64,000 nt of DNA from Salinicoccus cyprini (GCF_007713705.1 NZ_VMSJ01000003.1:209542-273541), one strand, 5' to 3'; positions 34,969-45,455 are shown, counted from the stretch's first letter. Notes: a model not told the origin generated them from the letters alone. A program made the numbers and translations.

Positions 34969-35859
34969 ATGAATCAGGAACAATTCGACAAAGTCAAGAA
35001 TGGAAAGGGATTTATCGCAGCACTCGACCAGAGTGGCGGCAGTACCCCGAAAGCACTTCTCGGATATGGTGTGCAGGAAGACGCATACTCCAATGAAGAT
35101 GAAATGTTCACCCTTGTACACGAGATGCGCACGCGGATCATCACTTCGCCTTCGTTCAATGCCGATCAGATTCTCGGTGCCATCCTGTTTGAACAGACGA
35201 TGGATCGTGAGATCGAAGGCAAGTACACTGCCGAGTACCTGGCAGATAAAGGCATCGTGCCTTTCCTGAAAGTCGACAAGGGCCTTGCGGATGAGAAGGA
35301 CGGCGTCCAGCTGATGAAGCCGATGCCGGACCTCGACCAGCTGCTTGAACGTGCAAACGAAAGAGGCATTTTCGGTACCAAGATGCGCTCCAACATCCTT
35401 GAGCCGAATGAACAGGGCATCAGGGAAGTCGTCGACCAGCAGTTCGAGGTGGCACTCCAGATCCTGAATGCCGGCCTTGTACCGATCATCGAGCCGGAGG
35501 TCAATGTCTATAGTGAGAATAAAGAGCAGTCCGAAAAGATTCTGAGAGAAGAGATCGAGAAGCACCTCGACCAGCTCGAAGCAGACCAGCAGGTCATGCT
35601 GAAGCTGTCCATTCCGACAAATGCGAATGAATACAAGTCGCTCATCGAGCATCCAAGAGTGGTCAGAGTGGTCGCCCTATCCGGTGGCTATTCAAGAGAT
35701 GAGGCGAATGAAAAGCTGAAGCAGAACGAAGGACTGATCGCGAGCTTCTCCCGCGCGCTTGCAGCGGAACTGAACGTCAACCAGTCAGATGAGGAATTCG
35801 ACAAGAAACTGAAAGAAGCCGTGGACACGATCTACGATGCTTCCGTCAATAAGGAATAG
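34969..35859 (+). CDS. fda: Class I fructose-bisphosphate aldolase
   Basis: 296 residues. Cleaves fructose-1,6-bisphosphate to glyceraldehyde-3-phosphate and dihydroxyacetone phosphate through a lysine Schiff base, with no metal needed. It matches the staphylococcal class I enzyme: start [55 protein letters not shown] (substrate-site lysines near residue 105), and [10 protein letters not shown] with the likely Schiff-base Lys near residue 212. ATG at 34969 follows AAAGGAGTGG; an upstream in-frame ATG lacks a site. Monocistronic. Confidence 0.93.
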   Translation: MNQEQFDKVKNGKGFIAALDQSGGSTPKALLGYGVQEDAYSNEDEMFTLVHEMRTRIITSPSFNADQILGAILFEQTMDREIEGKYTAEYLADKGIVPFLKVDKGLADEKDGVQLMKPMPDLDQLLERANERGIFGTKMRSNILEPNEQGIREVVDQQFEVALQILNAGLVPIIEPEVNVYSENKEQSEKILREEIEKHLDQLEADQQVMLKLSIPTNANEYKSLIEHPRVVRVVALSGGYSRDEANEKLKQNEGLIASFSRALAAELNVNQSDEEFDKKLKEAVDTIYDASVNKE

Positions 35860-35866
35860 CAGTACT

Positions 35867-35903
35867 GATGCCTCGATAAATCGTCGAGGCATCACCTTTT
35901 TTA
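35867..35903 (+). terminator. Intrinsic terminator of fda
   Basis: 10-bp stem GATGCCTCGA/TCGAGGCATC, 7-nt loop, then ACCTTTTTT. Confidence 0.9.
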
Positions 35904-35922
35904 ACTTATTCGCCTTTTAGGG

Positions 35923-35951
35923 TGGACATACCCCTTTATATGATGTATAGT
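35923..35951 (+). promoter_or_regulatory. Promoter of cspA
   Basis: TGGACA (35923-35928), 17-nt spacer, TATAGT (35946-35951). Gives a leader of about 140 nt before the cspA start codon. Confidence 0.7.
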
Positions 35952-35985
35952 AACTGTAATAAGATTTTTAAGTATAGCAGTATCT

Positions 35986-36050
35986 AATTCACATGTTACA
36001 AAGAGTAATCGTGATTTGGCCGGTACTTTTTGTAACGTGTGAATTTTTTT
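35986..36050 (+). promoter_or_regulatory. 22-bp terminator-like hairpin in the cspA leader
   Basis: Positions 35986-36007 pair with 36024-36045 without a single mismatch (20 Watson-Crick and two wobble pairs), 16-nt loop, followed by TTTTT. It is a long RNA duplex suited to RNase III and could also act as an intrinsic terminator. It ends 50 nt before the cspA start codon. Confidence 0.8.
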
Positions 36051-36100
36051 ATGTTTATACGCTTAAGATATTATTAAATTTATTTTTGGAGGTCATTTAT

Positions 36101-36301
36101 ATGACACAAGGTACAGTTAAATGGTTCAATGCAGACAAAGGTTTCGGTTTCATCGAAGTTGAAGGCGGAGACGACGTATTCGCTCACTTCTCCAACATCG
36201 AAGGCGAAGGCTACAAAACACTTGACGAAGGTCAAGCTGTAGAATTCAGCATCGAAGAAGGTCAGCGTGGACCACAAGCTGTTAACATCGTAAAACTTTA
36301 A
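36101..36301 (+). CDS. cspA: Cold-shock protein (RNA chaperone)
   Basis: 66 residues. RNP1 is [10 protein letters not shown] and RNP2 is [10 protein letters not shown], the nucleic-acid-binding strands of the cold-shock domain; start [15 protein letters not shown]. Binds single-stranded RNA and melts structure. GGAGG lies 8 nt before ATG 36101. The long hairpin in its leader suggests post-transcriptional self-control, as published for S. aureus cspA. Confidence 0.96.
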   Translation: MTQGTVKWFNADKGFGFIEVEGGDDVFAHFSNIEGEGYKTLDEGQAVEFSIEEGQRGPQAVNIVKL

Positions 36302-36341
36302 TAATATTTTAGGATATTTTAAGTAATTCATGTTAATGGAA

Positions 36342-36373
36342 AATCCCCTCTCATATGAGAGGGGATTTTTTTA
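36342..36373. terminator. Bidirectional terminator between cspA and proA
   Basis: 26-nt palindrome of AATCCCCTCTCAT arms, followed by TTTTTT on the plus strand and TTTTCC on the minus strand. Confidence 0.88.
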
Positions 36374-37645
36374 TGCCTTGATCTGGCCTGAACCTTCAAC
36401 GACGTACTTGTAGCTCGTCAATGCTTCAAGTCCCATCGGTCCTCTGGCGTGGAGCTTCTGGGTACTGATGCCGATTTCCCCACCAAAGCCGAACATCTCC
36501 CCATCCGTAAAACGGGTGGATGCATTGACATAGACGGCAGCGGAATCGATATCGTCGAGAAAGGCTTCAGCGTGTGTGTAGCTGGTCGTCACAATCGCAT
36601 CGGAGTGTCCGGATGAGTACTGTTCAATGTGTGCGACTGCCGCTTCATAGTCCGCCACGACCTTTACAGCAATCTCACTGGCCAGATATTCCTGGCTGTA
36701 GTCCGCGTTTGTTGCCGGTACTGCATCTTTGACGATGGCACATACCGCCGCATCTCCGTGGATCAGCACCCCTTTTTCAGCCAGTGCTTCCGATAGCACA
36801 GGCAATGCCGTGTGCGCAATGCTTTCGTCGATCAGCAGTGTCTCAAGCGCGTTGCATACTGACGGCCGCTGCGTCTTGCCGTTGACCAGTATGGATTTTG
36901 CCATCTCAAGATCCGCCTCTTCATGTACATAGAGGTGGCAGTTGCCCGTGCCGGTTTCGATGACCGGCACCGTCGCATTATCGAGTACAGTCTGGATCAG
37001 GCTGCCGCCCCCGCGTGGAATGAGACAGTCGAGCCCGTCATTGAACTTCATGAACTTTGCCGCCAGTTCCCTCGAAGGATCTGTAATGAGCTGGATGCTG
37101 TCTGCCGGGATATCCGAACCGTCAAGACCGGCCTTCAGTACCTGGACCAGTGCCCGATTGCTGTTGATCGCCTCCTTGCCGCCTCTTAGAATGACACTGT
37201 TGCCTGCTTTCAGACATAATGCAGTGGCATCGACCGTCACATTCGGGCGCGATTCATAGATGATGCCGATGACGCCGAGCGGGACACTCCTTCTCGTAAT
37301 CCTGAGACCATCGGCGTTCACCCACTGCCCTTTCGATACTGCAGTCGGATCCGGCAGGCCGGCAATCTGCCTGAGGCCACTGGCCATGCCTTCAATGCGG
37401 GCCTGATTCAATGTCAGCCGCTCCACCATGGCTTCCGGATACTCAGCTTCCCTGCTGTGCATCAGATCCTTCATATTCTCCTGAAGAATAAAATCCTGCT
37501 CGGCTTCCAGTGCTTCAGCCATTTTTATGAGTGCACCGTTCTTCGCAGCCGTGCTCATCTTGCGCAGTACTTTCGCAGCAGACTTTGCGGAAACGCCCAT
37601 CTTTTCAAGTGTCATGTCTGTACCGACAGATCCATCTACCATCAT
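36371..37645 (-). CDS. proA: Glutamate-5-semialdehyde dehydrogenase (gamma-glutamyl phosphate reductase)
   Basis: 424 residues. Reduces gamma-glutamyl phosphate with NADPH to glutamate semialdehyde, second step to proline. Signature VPVIETGTGNCHLYVHEEAD near residue 230 and, beyond it, QRPSVCNALETLLID with the catalytic Cys. RRSVPLGVIGIIYESRPNVT is also typical. Its start overlaps the proB stop (AAATGATGG), with AGGGGAGG inside proB, so the two are coupled. Confidence 0.95.
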   Translation of the reverse strand: MMVDGSVGTDMTLEKMGVSAKSAAKVLRKMSTAAKNGALIKMAEALEAEQDFILQENMKDLMHSREAEYPEAMVERLTLNQARIEGMASGLRQIAGLPDPTAVSKGQWVNADGLRITRRSVPLGVIGIIYESRPNVTVDATALCLKAGNSVILRGGKEAINSNRALVQVLKAGLDGSDIPADSIQLITDPSRELAAKFMKFNDGLDCLIPRGGGSLIQTVLDNATVPVIETGTGNCHLYVHEEADLEMAKSILVNGKTQRPSVCNALETLLIDESIAHTALPVLSEALAEKGVLIHGDAAVCAIVKDAVPATNADYSQEYLASEIAVKVVADYEAAVAHIEQYSSGHSDAIVTTSYTHAEAFLDDIDSAAVYVNASTRFTDGEMFGFGGEIGISTQKLHARGPMGLEALTSYKYVVEGSGQIKA

Positions 37646-38478
37646 TTTTCCTCCCCTTGCAGTGCTTTTTCACGCACATCCTTCTTGAATAGCGTACCGA
37701 TCTCGCTGCCCTTCAATATATCGAAAATCTGGCATGGGTCTTCAGCACTTGTGATGATCATGCTCTTGTTGTTGTCCATCAGGTACTTGGCTGCCTTCAG
37801 TTTCGTCTCCATGCCGCCGGTTGCGAACGTGGAACCGGCGCCGTCTGCCATACCCAATATGTCATCGTCGACATTTCCGACACTTGGAATGAGCTTCGCA
37901 TAGGCTGTTGTATGTGGATTGGCATCGTAGAGGCCATCGACATCACTCAATATGATCAGGAGGTCTGCATCCACGAGTTCAGTCACAACTGCAGAAAGTG
38001 TATCGTTCTCACCGAATTTTCTGCTGTAGGTCTTCTCATCTGTAGAGATGGCATCATTCTCATTGATGACGGGAATGATCTTCCTGGTCAGCAGGGAATT
38101 GATTGCGGATCTGCAGTTGACGTAGGAAATCGGGAAGTCGACGATGTCGCGGGTCATCAGAATCTGGCCGACGTACTGGTCATAGTGCTGGAAGAAGCGG
38201 CAGTAGAGGTTCATTAGGGCACACTGCCCGACGGATGCCAATGCCTGGAAGTCTGCGACTGTTTCAGGATACTCCTTTATTTTCAATGTACAGGCGCCGA
38301 CACCGACAGCACCTGAAGTGACGAGTATGATTTCTTTTCCCTGCTGCTGGAGTACGGAACAGACATAGGATAGACGGTCGATCTTGCGGTAATCAATTTC
38401 TCCGGGCGACTTCATGATCGAATTTGTGCCGATCTTTATGACGATGCGTTTACTATCTTTTAGAAAATCTCGATTCAT
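37642..38478 (-). CDS. proB: Glutamate 5-kinase without PUA domain
   Basis: 278 residues, amino acid kinase fold. Phosphorylates glutamate for proline synthesis. RIVIKIGTNSI at the N-terminus, LVTSGAVGVGACTL near residue 54, NENDAISTDEKTY and FGENDTLSAVV near residue 150, and the late GTFATGGMETKL-like stretch (GSTFATGGMETKLKAAKYL). E. coli ProB (367 aa) has an extra C-terminal PUA domain that is absent here. Overlaps proA by 4 bp. In a halophile proline is a likely osmolyte, an inference only. ATG at 38478 follows GGGAGGGG. Confidence 0.93.
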   Translation of the reverse strand: MNRDFLKDSKRIVIKIGTNSIMKSPGEIDYRKIDRLSYVCSVLQQQGKEIILVTSGAVGVGACTLKIKEYPETVADFQALASVGQCALMNLYCRFFQHYDQYVGQILMTRDIVDFPISYVNCRSAINSLLTRKIIPVINENDAISTDEKTYSRKFGENDTLSAVVTELVDADLLIILSDVDGLYDANPHTTAYAKLIPSVGNVDDDILGMADGAGSTFATGGMETKLKAAKYLMDNNKSMIITSAEDPCQIFDILKGSEIGTLFKKDVREKALQGEEK

Positions 38479-38610
38479 CTAATCCCCTCCCAGGAAGGTA
38501 CAATTAATAATATCTATTAATTATACATAATATTGCATATAAATCCACATTTATTTTGAATTTTTCTCAATTTTTATTTATTTTTCTGTTTCTAGTATTC
38601 TACAGCATGC

Positions 38611-38641
38611 GAAAAAGCCTGGAACCATACGGTTCCAGGCT
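38611..38641 (-). terminator. Intrinsic terminator of the PBP2a-like gene
   Basis: 11-bp stem AGCCTGGAACC/GGTTCCAGGCT, loop ATAC, then TTTTT on the minus strand. Confidence 0.9.
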
Positions 38642-38647
38642 TCTCTT

Positions 38648-40648
38648 CTATTCGCGCAGATCATCGTGTATTTCAGCAAACTTCTGTGCGGTATATTCAC
38701 TCATGCCGCGATCTTCCACATTCTCCACATAGAGGCTCATGATCATATCCTTTGTGCTCTGATCATAGCCGATGAACCACCCTGTCTCTTCTCCACGGGT
38801 ATCCTGGGACATCTTGTTTTCGCTCGTTCCGGTCTTGCCTGCAAATTCGGCGTAGTCCCGTTCCGCATCATCCGGATGATTTATCCTGACAACATCCCGC
38901 ATCGCCGTTTCCAGGTAGTCTAGCTTGTCCTGGCTGGCGATGTCCTCGATCTTCACTGCCTTCTCGGTCTCAAGCAGCATGTGCGGCTTGTAGATATCTC
39001 CGCCGTTGATTACCGCGCTGTAGATGGAAGTGATCTGGATCGGGGAAATCAGCAGCTCTCCCTGGCCATATCCTGTATCCGCGAGCAGTATATCCTCATC
39101 TATTGTACCCTCATTCGATACTTGGCTTGTATAGATCGGATAGTCCGTATCGTATTCCTGGCCGATGCCGAGATCCTTCATGCCCTGGATGAAAGTGTCC
39201 GCTCCAAGGCCAAGCGCCGTCCGTGCAAAGTAGATATTGTCCGAATAGGTCAATGCCTTCTTCAGATCGAATGATTCATCCAGCACCTTATAGCGGTTCA
39301 CTTCATAGCCGCCCCATGATGCATCCTGCTGCCAGCCTTTACCTGTAATCTCCATTTCAGCATCCCTGTCAAAGCCATCTGAATTCATCGCTATGATCGA
39401 TGTCAGTATCTTCTGGGTCGAACCTGGAGATGTCGTACGGTTGAATTTATTCAGCAGTGGATTGCCCTCATCCGACTCGAGTGCTGCGTATTCCTCCTGC
39501 GACAGGCCGAACATGAAGTCGTATGGACTCGGGCTCGGATAGCTGACGGCAGCAAGCATTTCCCCGTTGTTCGGGTCCATGGCGACACTCGCTCCGGAAT
39601 CCGATTCGAGATTATTATAGATGGTCGACTGGACTTCCCCATCCACCGTCAAGATGATATCCTCGCCGTCCTTTGGTGCCTCACTCAAGAGCTCCTCTGC
39701 AACACTGCCATTGTCGTCAATAAACTGGACGGTATAGCCCGGCTCCGGCTTCAGCCTTTCATCGTACAGCCTTTCGATGCCCCGTTTTCCGATCACATCA
39801 CCGGCGCTATAGCCTTCACGCGCCTCAAGCTCCTCTGCAGTGATCGGTCCAACGTACCCGAGCAGATGGAATCCAGCTTCGCCAAGCGGATATTCCCGTT
39901 CACCTGAGGACTGGATGGTGAGCCCTTCAGCCTCGAACTCCGCCTGCGCGTCTTCATCAAAACGGTGGGCGTCCTTAAGTGGTACAAACATGCCATCCTC
40001 AATCCATGATTCATTGAAAATGCTCTGGAGGCTCTCCTCCTCCATGTCGAGTACTTCTCCAGTCTCCAGCAGCTCCGACTCGCTCATCTGGCCGGCTATG
40101 TATCCTACCGTCTCCTTCGTGCCATTGAATGCGAGCGGCTCGCCATTGCGGTCCAGTATGTCACCGCGCACGCCCGAAGTCGTCTCGATGCTCAGTTCGT
40201 TGCCGGCAAGCCCCGGAATGATCATATCCGGCGTCCATTCGACGAACCAGTCATTCTCCTCCTCGTTGTAGGTGAGATCCACCTGATATTCCCTGTCTAT
40301 TTCCCCGTAACGGGTATCCAGAACGAGATTGCCGGTATATGTCTGCTCGGTGTCATCTTCTGTTTCAGGTTCCACCTTCTCCAGATTTTCAAGGCTTGCC
40401 GTCTCGACACCGAGAGCCTCGAACAGCTGCTGGTTCCGCTCCACCACTTCCGCTTCAGGATATTCCTCTTTCGAAGCTGCGTTCAGAAGCGGATATATGT
40501 CCGCGTAGTCTCCATTCTGGAAATCTTCAGTGAACTGGTTGAGTGTTTCCTCCTCCGACTTCTGGAACAGACCCGATGCCATCAGAAAATAAGTACCCAC
40601 AGCCAGCACAATTACAATTACCGGTATCGACCATAGAAATTTCTTCAT
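38648..40648 (-). CDS. PBP2a (MecA)-family class B penicillin-binding transpeptidase
   Basis: 666 residues (MecA is 668). One N-terminal membrane helix (5-24), a MecA-N/NTF2-like domain to about residue 145 (SEEETLNQFTEDFQNGDYAD; IDREYQVDLTYNEE), the PBP dimer domain (160-320) and a transpeptidase domain. The active-site triad is S410-T-Q-K, S469-D-N and K605-T-G, within a few residues of the MecA positions as I recall them. Long stretches such as LLNKF..TTSPGSTQKILT and KGWQ.D.SWGGY are shared with MecA. It crosslinks peptidoglycan outside the membrane. No mecR1, mecI or ccr genes are near, and base composition matches its surroundings, so it looks native. ATG at 40648 follows GGAGGTC. Confidence 0.9.
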   Translation of the reverse strand: MKKFLWSIPVIVIVLAVGTYFLMASGLFQKSEEETLNQFTEDFQNGDYADIYPLLNAASKEEYPEAEVVERNQQLFEALGVETASLENLEKVEPETEDDTEQTYTGNLVLDTRYGEIDREYQVDLTYNEEENDWFVEWTPDMIIPGLAGNELSIETTSGVRGDILDRNGEPLAFNGTKETVGYIAGQMSESELLETGEVLDMEEESLQSIFNESWIEDGMFVPLKDAHRFDEDAQAEFEAEGLTIQSSGEREYPLGEAGFHLLGYVGPITAEELEAREGYSAGDVIGKRGIERLYDERLKPEPGYTVQFIDDNGSVAEELLSEAPKDGEDIILTVDGEVQSTIYNNLESDSGASVAMDPNNGEMLAAVSYPSPSPYDFMFGLSQEEYAALESDEGNPLLNKFNRTTSPGSTQKILTSIIAMNSDGFDRDAEMEITGKGWQQDASWGGYEVNRYKVLDESFDLKKALTYSDNIYFARTALGLGADTFIQGMKDLGIGQEYDTDYPIYTSQVSNEGTIDEDILLADTGYGQGELLISPIQITSIYSAVINGGDIYKPHMLLETEKAVKIEDIASQDKLDYLETAMRDVVRINHPDDAERDYAEFAGKTGTSENKMSQDTRGEETGWFIGYDQSTKDMIMSLYVENVEDRGMSEYTAQKFAEIHDDLRE

Positions 40649-40677
40649 CTTGACCTCCACAATTTTTAATATCCATC

Positions 40678-40706
40678 ATTATACCAGTGATGGACAGATG
40701 CTTAAA
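40678..40706 (-). promoter_or_regulatory. Promoter of the PBP2a-like gene
   Basis: On the minus strand TTTAAG (40701-40706), 17-nt spacer, and extended -10 TGGTATAAT (TATAAT at 40678-40683). No MecI/BlaI-type TACA/TGTA operator was seen. Confidence 0.65.
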
Positions 40707-40814
40707 GAGAACACAATATTTTCCTGATTGAGCCAGTTCCCAAAACCCATGTCATGCCACACAAGCATCAACGTGATAGTATGAGGGTAATCTATAGAAG
40801 AACGAGGGGATTTT

Positions 40815-41579
40815 ATGTGTCTGATCATTTTTCAAAAGAATACCCACCCGCACTACAAGCTGGTCGTCGCCGCAAACCGGGATGAATTCTACGGGCGCCC
40901 GACAGCCCCAGCCCAGTTCTGGAAGCAGCATCCCGAGATGCTGGCCGGACAGGATTTGAGTAAAGGCGGGACGTGGCTTGGACTGACGAAGCAGGGCCGC
41001 TTCGCCGCCGTCACAAACATCAGAAAGCCGGGATTTGAAAATGCCGATAAGAAATCACGCGGCGCACTGGTCAGTGATTATCTTACCGGAGACGCCACAC
41101 CAGAAGCCTACCTCGATGCACTCGACAGGGAAAAGGACGACTATTCCGGGTTCAACCTGCTCGTCGGCAACCAGAACGAATTGTTCTATCTGCACAATGA
41201 CGGTGGCACTGTCGACAACGTAACCGATGGCCCCCATGGCCTGAGCAACCATCACCTCGACACCCCCTGGCCGAAAGTCGTCAAAGGCCGTGAGAGGCTC
41301 GATGACTATATGAAGACTACAGAGGAGATTGACATCGATGTCATTTTCCAGCTGCTCGCTGATTCAGAGCAGACGACAGGCGCACTGCCAGAGACAGGAC
41401 TACCCGAAACACTCGAACGCCAGCTGTCCTCAGCATTCATCAGCATTCCAGAGTACGGCACCCGGTCATCCACCGTTGTCCTCATCGACCATGACGATAA
41501 CGCAACATTCGTCGAACGCACATTCACAGAAGACGGCCAGACCGGGGAAAACCGCTACACATTCAAAATCGAATCATAA
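40815..41579 (+). CDS. NRDE-family protein (TANGO2-like)
   Basis: 254 residues. Starts MCLIIF with the conserved second-position Cys, then VVAANRDEFYGRPTAPAQFW containing the N-R-D-E motif, GGTWLGLTKQGRFAAVTN, and YGTRSSTVVLID. This N-terminal-nucleophile-like family has been linked to haem handling in eukaryotes and bacteria; its role here is not known. ATG at 40815 follows ACGAGGGGA. Monocistronic. Confidence 0.88.
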   Translation: MCLIIFQKNTHPHYKLVVAANRDEFYGRPTAPAQFWKQHPEMLAGQDLSKGGTWLGLTKQGRFAAVTNIRKPGFENADKKSRGALVSDYLTGDATPEAYLDALDREKDDYSGFNLLVGNQNELFYLHNDGGTVDNVTDGPHGLSNHHLDTPWPKVVKGRERLDDYMKTTEEIDIDVIFQLLADSEQTTGALPETGLPETLERQLSSAFISIPEYGTRSSTVVLIDHDDNATFVERTFTEDGQTGENRYTFKIES

Positions 41580-41755
41580 TAATGCATTCGGTAAATTGAC
41601 CTGAATACACATATGCCTTATCATTGGTATATAGATCATTTGCCTGACGATAGCATTCACCAGATGAATGACACATATTTCAGGTTACACATAAGATGAC
41701 GAGTACCCGTCCCAACCAACGAAAGAAATATCCATAAAAGTGAGGAGGTCGTACC

Positions 41756-41995
41756 ATGGCATATGTTATCCTGCAACCGTGTATGGCTGAAAAGTCCGGA
41801 GATTGCGTAGAAGTCTGCCCTGTCGATTGCATCGAAGAAGGACCAGACCAGTTCTACATTGATCCTGATATCTGCATCGACTGTGGCGCATGCGTCGCCG
41901 TCTGCCCAGTAGACGCAATCGTGGAAGAATACGAAATGACACCGGAAGATGAGCCATTCCTGGCCAAAGCCGAGAAATTTTTCGCGAGTAAATAA
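41756..41995 (+). CDS. fer: Ferredoxin with two iron-sulfur clusters
   Basis: 79 residues. The first cluster motif is CMAEKSGDCVEVCPVDC, the second CIDCGACVAVCP, the 7Fe (3Fe-4S plus 4Fe-4S) pattern of Bacillus-type ferredoxin. Acidic C-terminal third. A soluble one-electron carrier. ATG at 41756 follows GTGAGGAGG. The ~175 bp upstream hold no gene with signals. Confidence 0.95.
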   Translation: MAYVILQPCMAEKSGDCVEVCPVDCIEEGPDQFYIDPDICIDCGACVAVCPVDAIVEEYEMTPEDEPFLAKAEKFFASK

Positions 41996-42002
41996 AAAAT
42001 GA

Positions 42003-42040
42003 AACCTTGTTTGAGGATGATTCCTCGAACAAGGTTTTTT
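42003..42040 (+). terminator. Intrinsic terminator of fer
   Basis: 15-bp stem with one mismatch (AACCTTGTT arm) and TTTT tail. Confidence 0.88.
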
Positions 42041-42056
42041 AGTACATAATACTTTT

Positions 42057-42326
42057 TTATTCCTTAAAAAACTTTGATGCGACCCAGACAGGCGAAATCA
42101 GATATGCTCCAATCAAGGAATAACTGGAAATAAAAACACTTTTATCTTTCGTAGCTTCCCCTGCCTCCAGGCTGACTAGAGGTAAAGTGAAGATTGAAAT
42201 GAAAAAGTAGATGGTAAGTAGTATATAGGGGAAATCCAAGTAACTACCGTTATAAAATATGCCGTCAATGATAACTATATAGAAAGCAAAAAAGAAAATA
42301 CCAATGATCAAACTGAGTATTTTCAT
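42057..42326 (-). CDS. Small membrane protein of unknown function, 89 aa
   Basis: 89 residues with three hydrophobic segments and a polar loop (EAGEATKDKS). GGAGG lies 8 nt before ATG 42326; an ATG five codons upstream (42341) is a weaker alternative. The local AT content is higher than that of its neighbours, so recent gain is possible. No recognised family. Confidence 0.6.
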   Translation of the reverse strand: MKILSLIIGIFFFAFYIVIIDGIFYNGSYLDFPYILLTIYFFISIFTLPLVSLEAGEATKDKSVFISSYSLIGAYLISPVWVASKFFKE

Positions 42327-42482
42327 GATTCGATCCTCCATTTTTTACATCTCCTCTATTTCTAATCTTATCTAAATTCAAACAGACAATCCTATAAATG
42401 TAAATTGAAGCACCATTCCAGAACACCAAAAAAATAAGGCAGATTCGGTGAGTTTCAGCAGTATCATAAAAAGCTTGTACTC

Positions 42483-42520
42483 AAAAAAATATGACAGGCC
42501 TCCTGAGAGCCCTGTCATAT
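42483..42520 (-). terminator. Intrinsic terminator of groESL
   Basis: 10-bp outer stem ATATGACAGG/CCTGTCATAT around an inner loop, followed by seven T on the minus strand. Confidence 0.85.
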
Positions 42521-42539
42521 CCTTACTTATTAAATTTAT

Positions 42540-44174
<1,635 letters not shown>

Positions 44175-44232
44175 TCATTCCTCCTATACAAATCTAAATC
44201 TAATGCTTTGTGCGTATTTTTATTGGATGCGG

Positions 44233-44517
44233 TTATTCGATTACAGCCAGAATGTCGGAATCTGCAAGAATCAAATAGTCCTGATCATCATGTCTGATCT
44301 CGGTACCGGCAAATTTGGAATAGACGACGCGATCGCCCTCTTTGACTTCAACTTCAGCACGTTTGCCATTTTCCAATACTTTTCCTGAACCGACTGCGAC
44401 GACAGTGCCCTCCTGTGGCTTTTCCTTTGCGGATTCAGTCAGGATGATACCGCTCTTTGTCGTTTCTTCCTTTTGCGTCAGATCGATGACGACTCTGTTG
44501 CCTAATGGTTTCAACAC
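44233..44517 (-). CDS. groES: Co-chaperonin GroES (Hsp10)
   Basis: 94 residues from a GTG start at 44517, 7 nt after AAAGGAGGG; this gives the normal N-terminus (M)[10 protein letters not shown]. The mobile loop is [21 protein letters not shown] and the end is ILAVIE. Caps the GroEL ring. Under CIRCE and a CtsR-like site. Confidence 0.97.
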   Translation of the reverse strand: MLKPLGNRVVIDLTQKEETTKSGIILTESAKEKPQEGTVVAVGSGKVLENGKRAEVEVKEGDRVVYSKFAGTEIRHDDQDYLILADSDILAVIE

Positions 44518-44555
44518 GTGAAAACCCTCCTTTAATAGTACAAATATCATTAGAT

Positions 44556-44582
44556 TTAGCACTCATACATTCGAAGTGCTAA
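44556..44582. promoter_or_regulatory. CIRCE element (HrcA operator) of groESL
   Basis: TTAGCACTC-N9-AAGTGCTAA; consensus TTAGCACTC-N9-GAGTGCTAA with one mismatch. It lies 39 bp upstream of the groES start. Confidence 0.95.
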
Positions 44583-44611
44583 CAATTAAATAATAATCAA
44601 AGTTGGTCAAT
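44583..44611 (-). promoter_or_regulatory. groESL promoter with CtsR-like repeat over the -35
   Basis: On the minus strand TTGACC (44605-44610), 16 nt, TAATTG (44583-44588). On the plus strand AATCAAA-GTT-GGTCAAT (44595-44611) resembles the CtsR box RGTCAAA-NAN-RGTCAAA with three differences. S. aureus groESL is known to be under both HrcA and CtsR. Confidence 0.55.
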
Positions 44612-44690
44612 ATTGCAAGTGATATCTATTTGCTTTAACCACTTTAATTTTTAGGGTAGAATAGCTGTATTGGAAAATGGAGGGTTTACT

Positions 44691-45443
44691 TTGAGAAAGT
44701 TATATAGTGCTCTAATCATCGTTGTATTCATCGCAGTCCAGCTCGCTGTACTGCCGGTTTCAATCGTCCTGGCCTTCACCAACCCTTCGATTACCGAAGC
44801 GGAACTTCTGGATCAGGTCATGCCGTATCAGGCGGCCGCTTTTGCGCTCGGTGTCATCATCGTCATCATCATCGGCAGGCTGCATAAGAACAAGAACCGC
44901 ATCGAGCGCGGCCCGCAGTCGGATATCCCTGTGACAATCGCCTGGGTGGTCGGTGGTCTCGTCCTTGCCTACGGTTCACAGATTGTTGCCGGACTCATCA
45001 ATACACAAGTTCTCGGCAACCCGATAGAGAGTGAAAACACGAACAGTATCATAGAGATGATCGAATCGGCACCATTCATGATTCTTGTGGTGGCGCTGCT
45101 CGGTCCGATCCTTGAGGAGTATGTATTCCGACGCGCCATCTTTGCTGAAATATATGAAATGATCCCAGGTTCCAAAGTCATCGGTTTCCTTGTTGCCGGC
45201 CTGGTCAGCGGACTCATTTTCGCACTGGCCCACTGGGATCTGACGCATATCCTCATCTACGTCACCATGGCCTATACATTCAGCTTCCTCTATGTCATGA
45301 GCGGCAGGCTGCTTGTGCCTATTCTTGTCCACATGCTGATGAATGGGCTCGTCGTCCTGCTCCAGCTGATGTTCAAGGACTATATCGAACAGCTTGAGCA
45401 GATACGCAGCACAGCGGGTGCCATACTGAGCCTGATGTTCTAG
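44691..45443 (+). CDS. CPBP-family intramembrane metalloprotease (YdiL/MroQ-like)
   Basis: 250 residues. Motif 1 is PILEEYVFRRAIF (E-E-x3-R) near residue 145, motif 2 FALAHWD, motif 3 LVHMLMN with the last His: the Rce1/CAAX-protease fold with catalytic Glu and His in the membrane. About eight helices. In S. aureus the gene next to groES is mroQ, which takes part in Agr signal export; in B. subtilis it is ydiL. TTG at 44691 is preferred because GGAGGG is 6 nt upstream; the frame opens seven codons earlier at another TTG. Divergent from groESL. Confidence 0.88.
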   Translation: MRKLYSALIIVVFIAVQLAVLPVSIVLAFTNPSITEAELLDQVMPYQAAAFALGVIIVIIIGRLHKNKNRIERGPQSDIPVTIAWVVGGLVLAYGSQIVAGLINTQVLGNPIESENTNSIIEMIESAPFMILVVALLGPILEEYVFRRAIFAEIYEMIPGSKVIGFLVAGLVSGLIFALAHWDLTHILIYVTMAYTFSFLYVMSGRLLVPILVHMLMNGLVVLLQLMFKDYIEQLEQIRSTAGAILSLMF

Positions 45444-45455
45444 CCTTATAAAACG

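Noticed and set aside
38648..40648. SCCmec or other mobile origin for the MecA-like gene
   Set aside because: No ccr, mecR1/mecI, IS or attachment repeats nearby, and base composition matches flanking housekeeping genes.
41612..41700. 28-codon frame between the NRDE and ferredoxin genes
   Set aside because: No ribosome binding site and no compositional bias.
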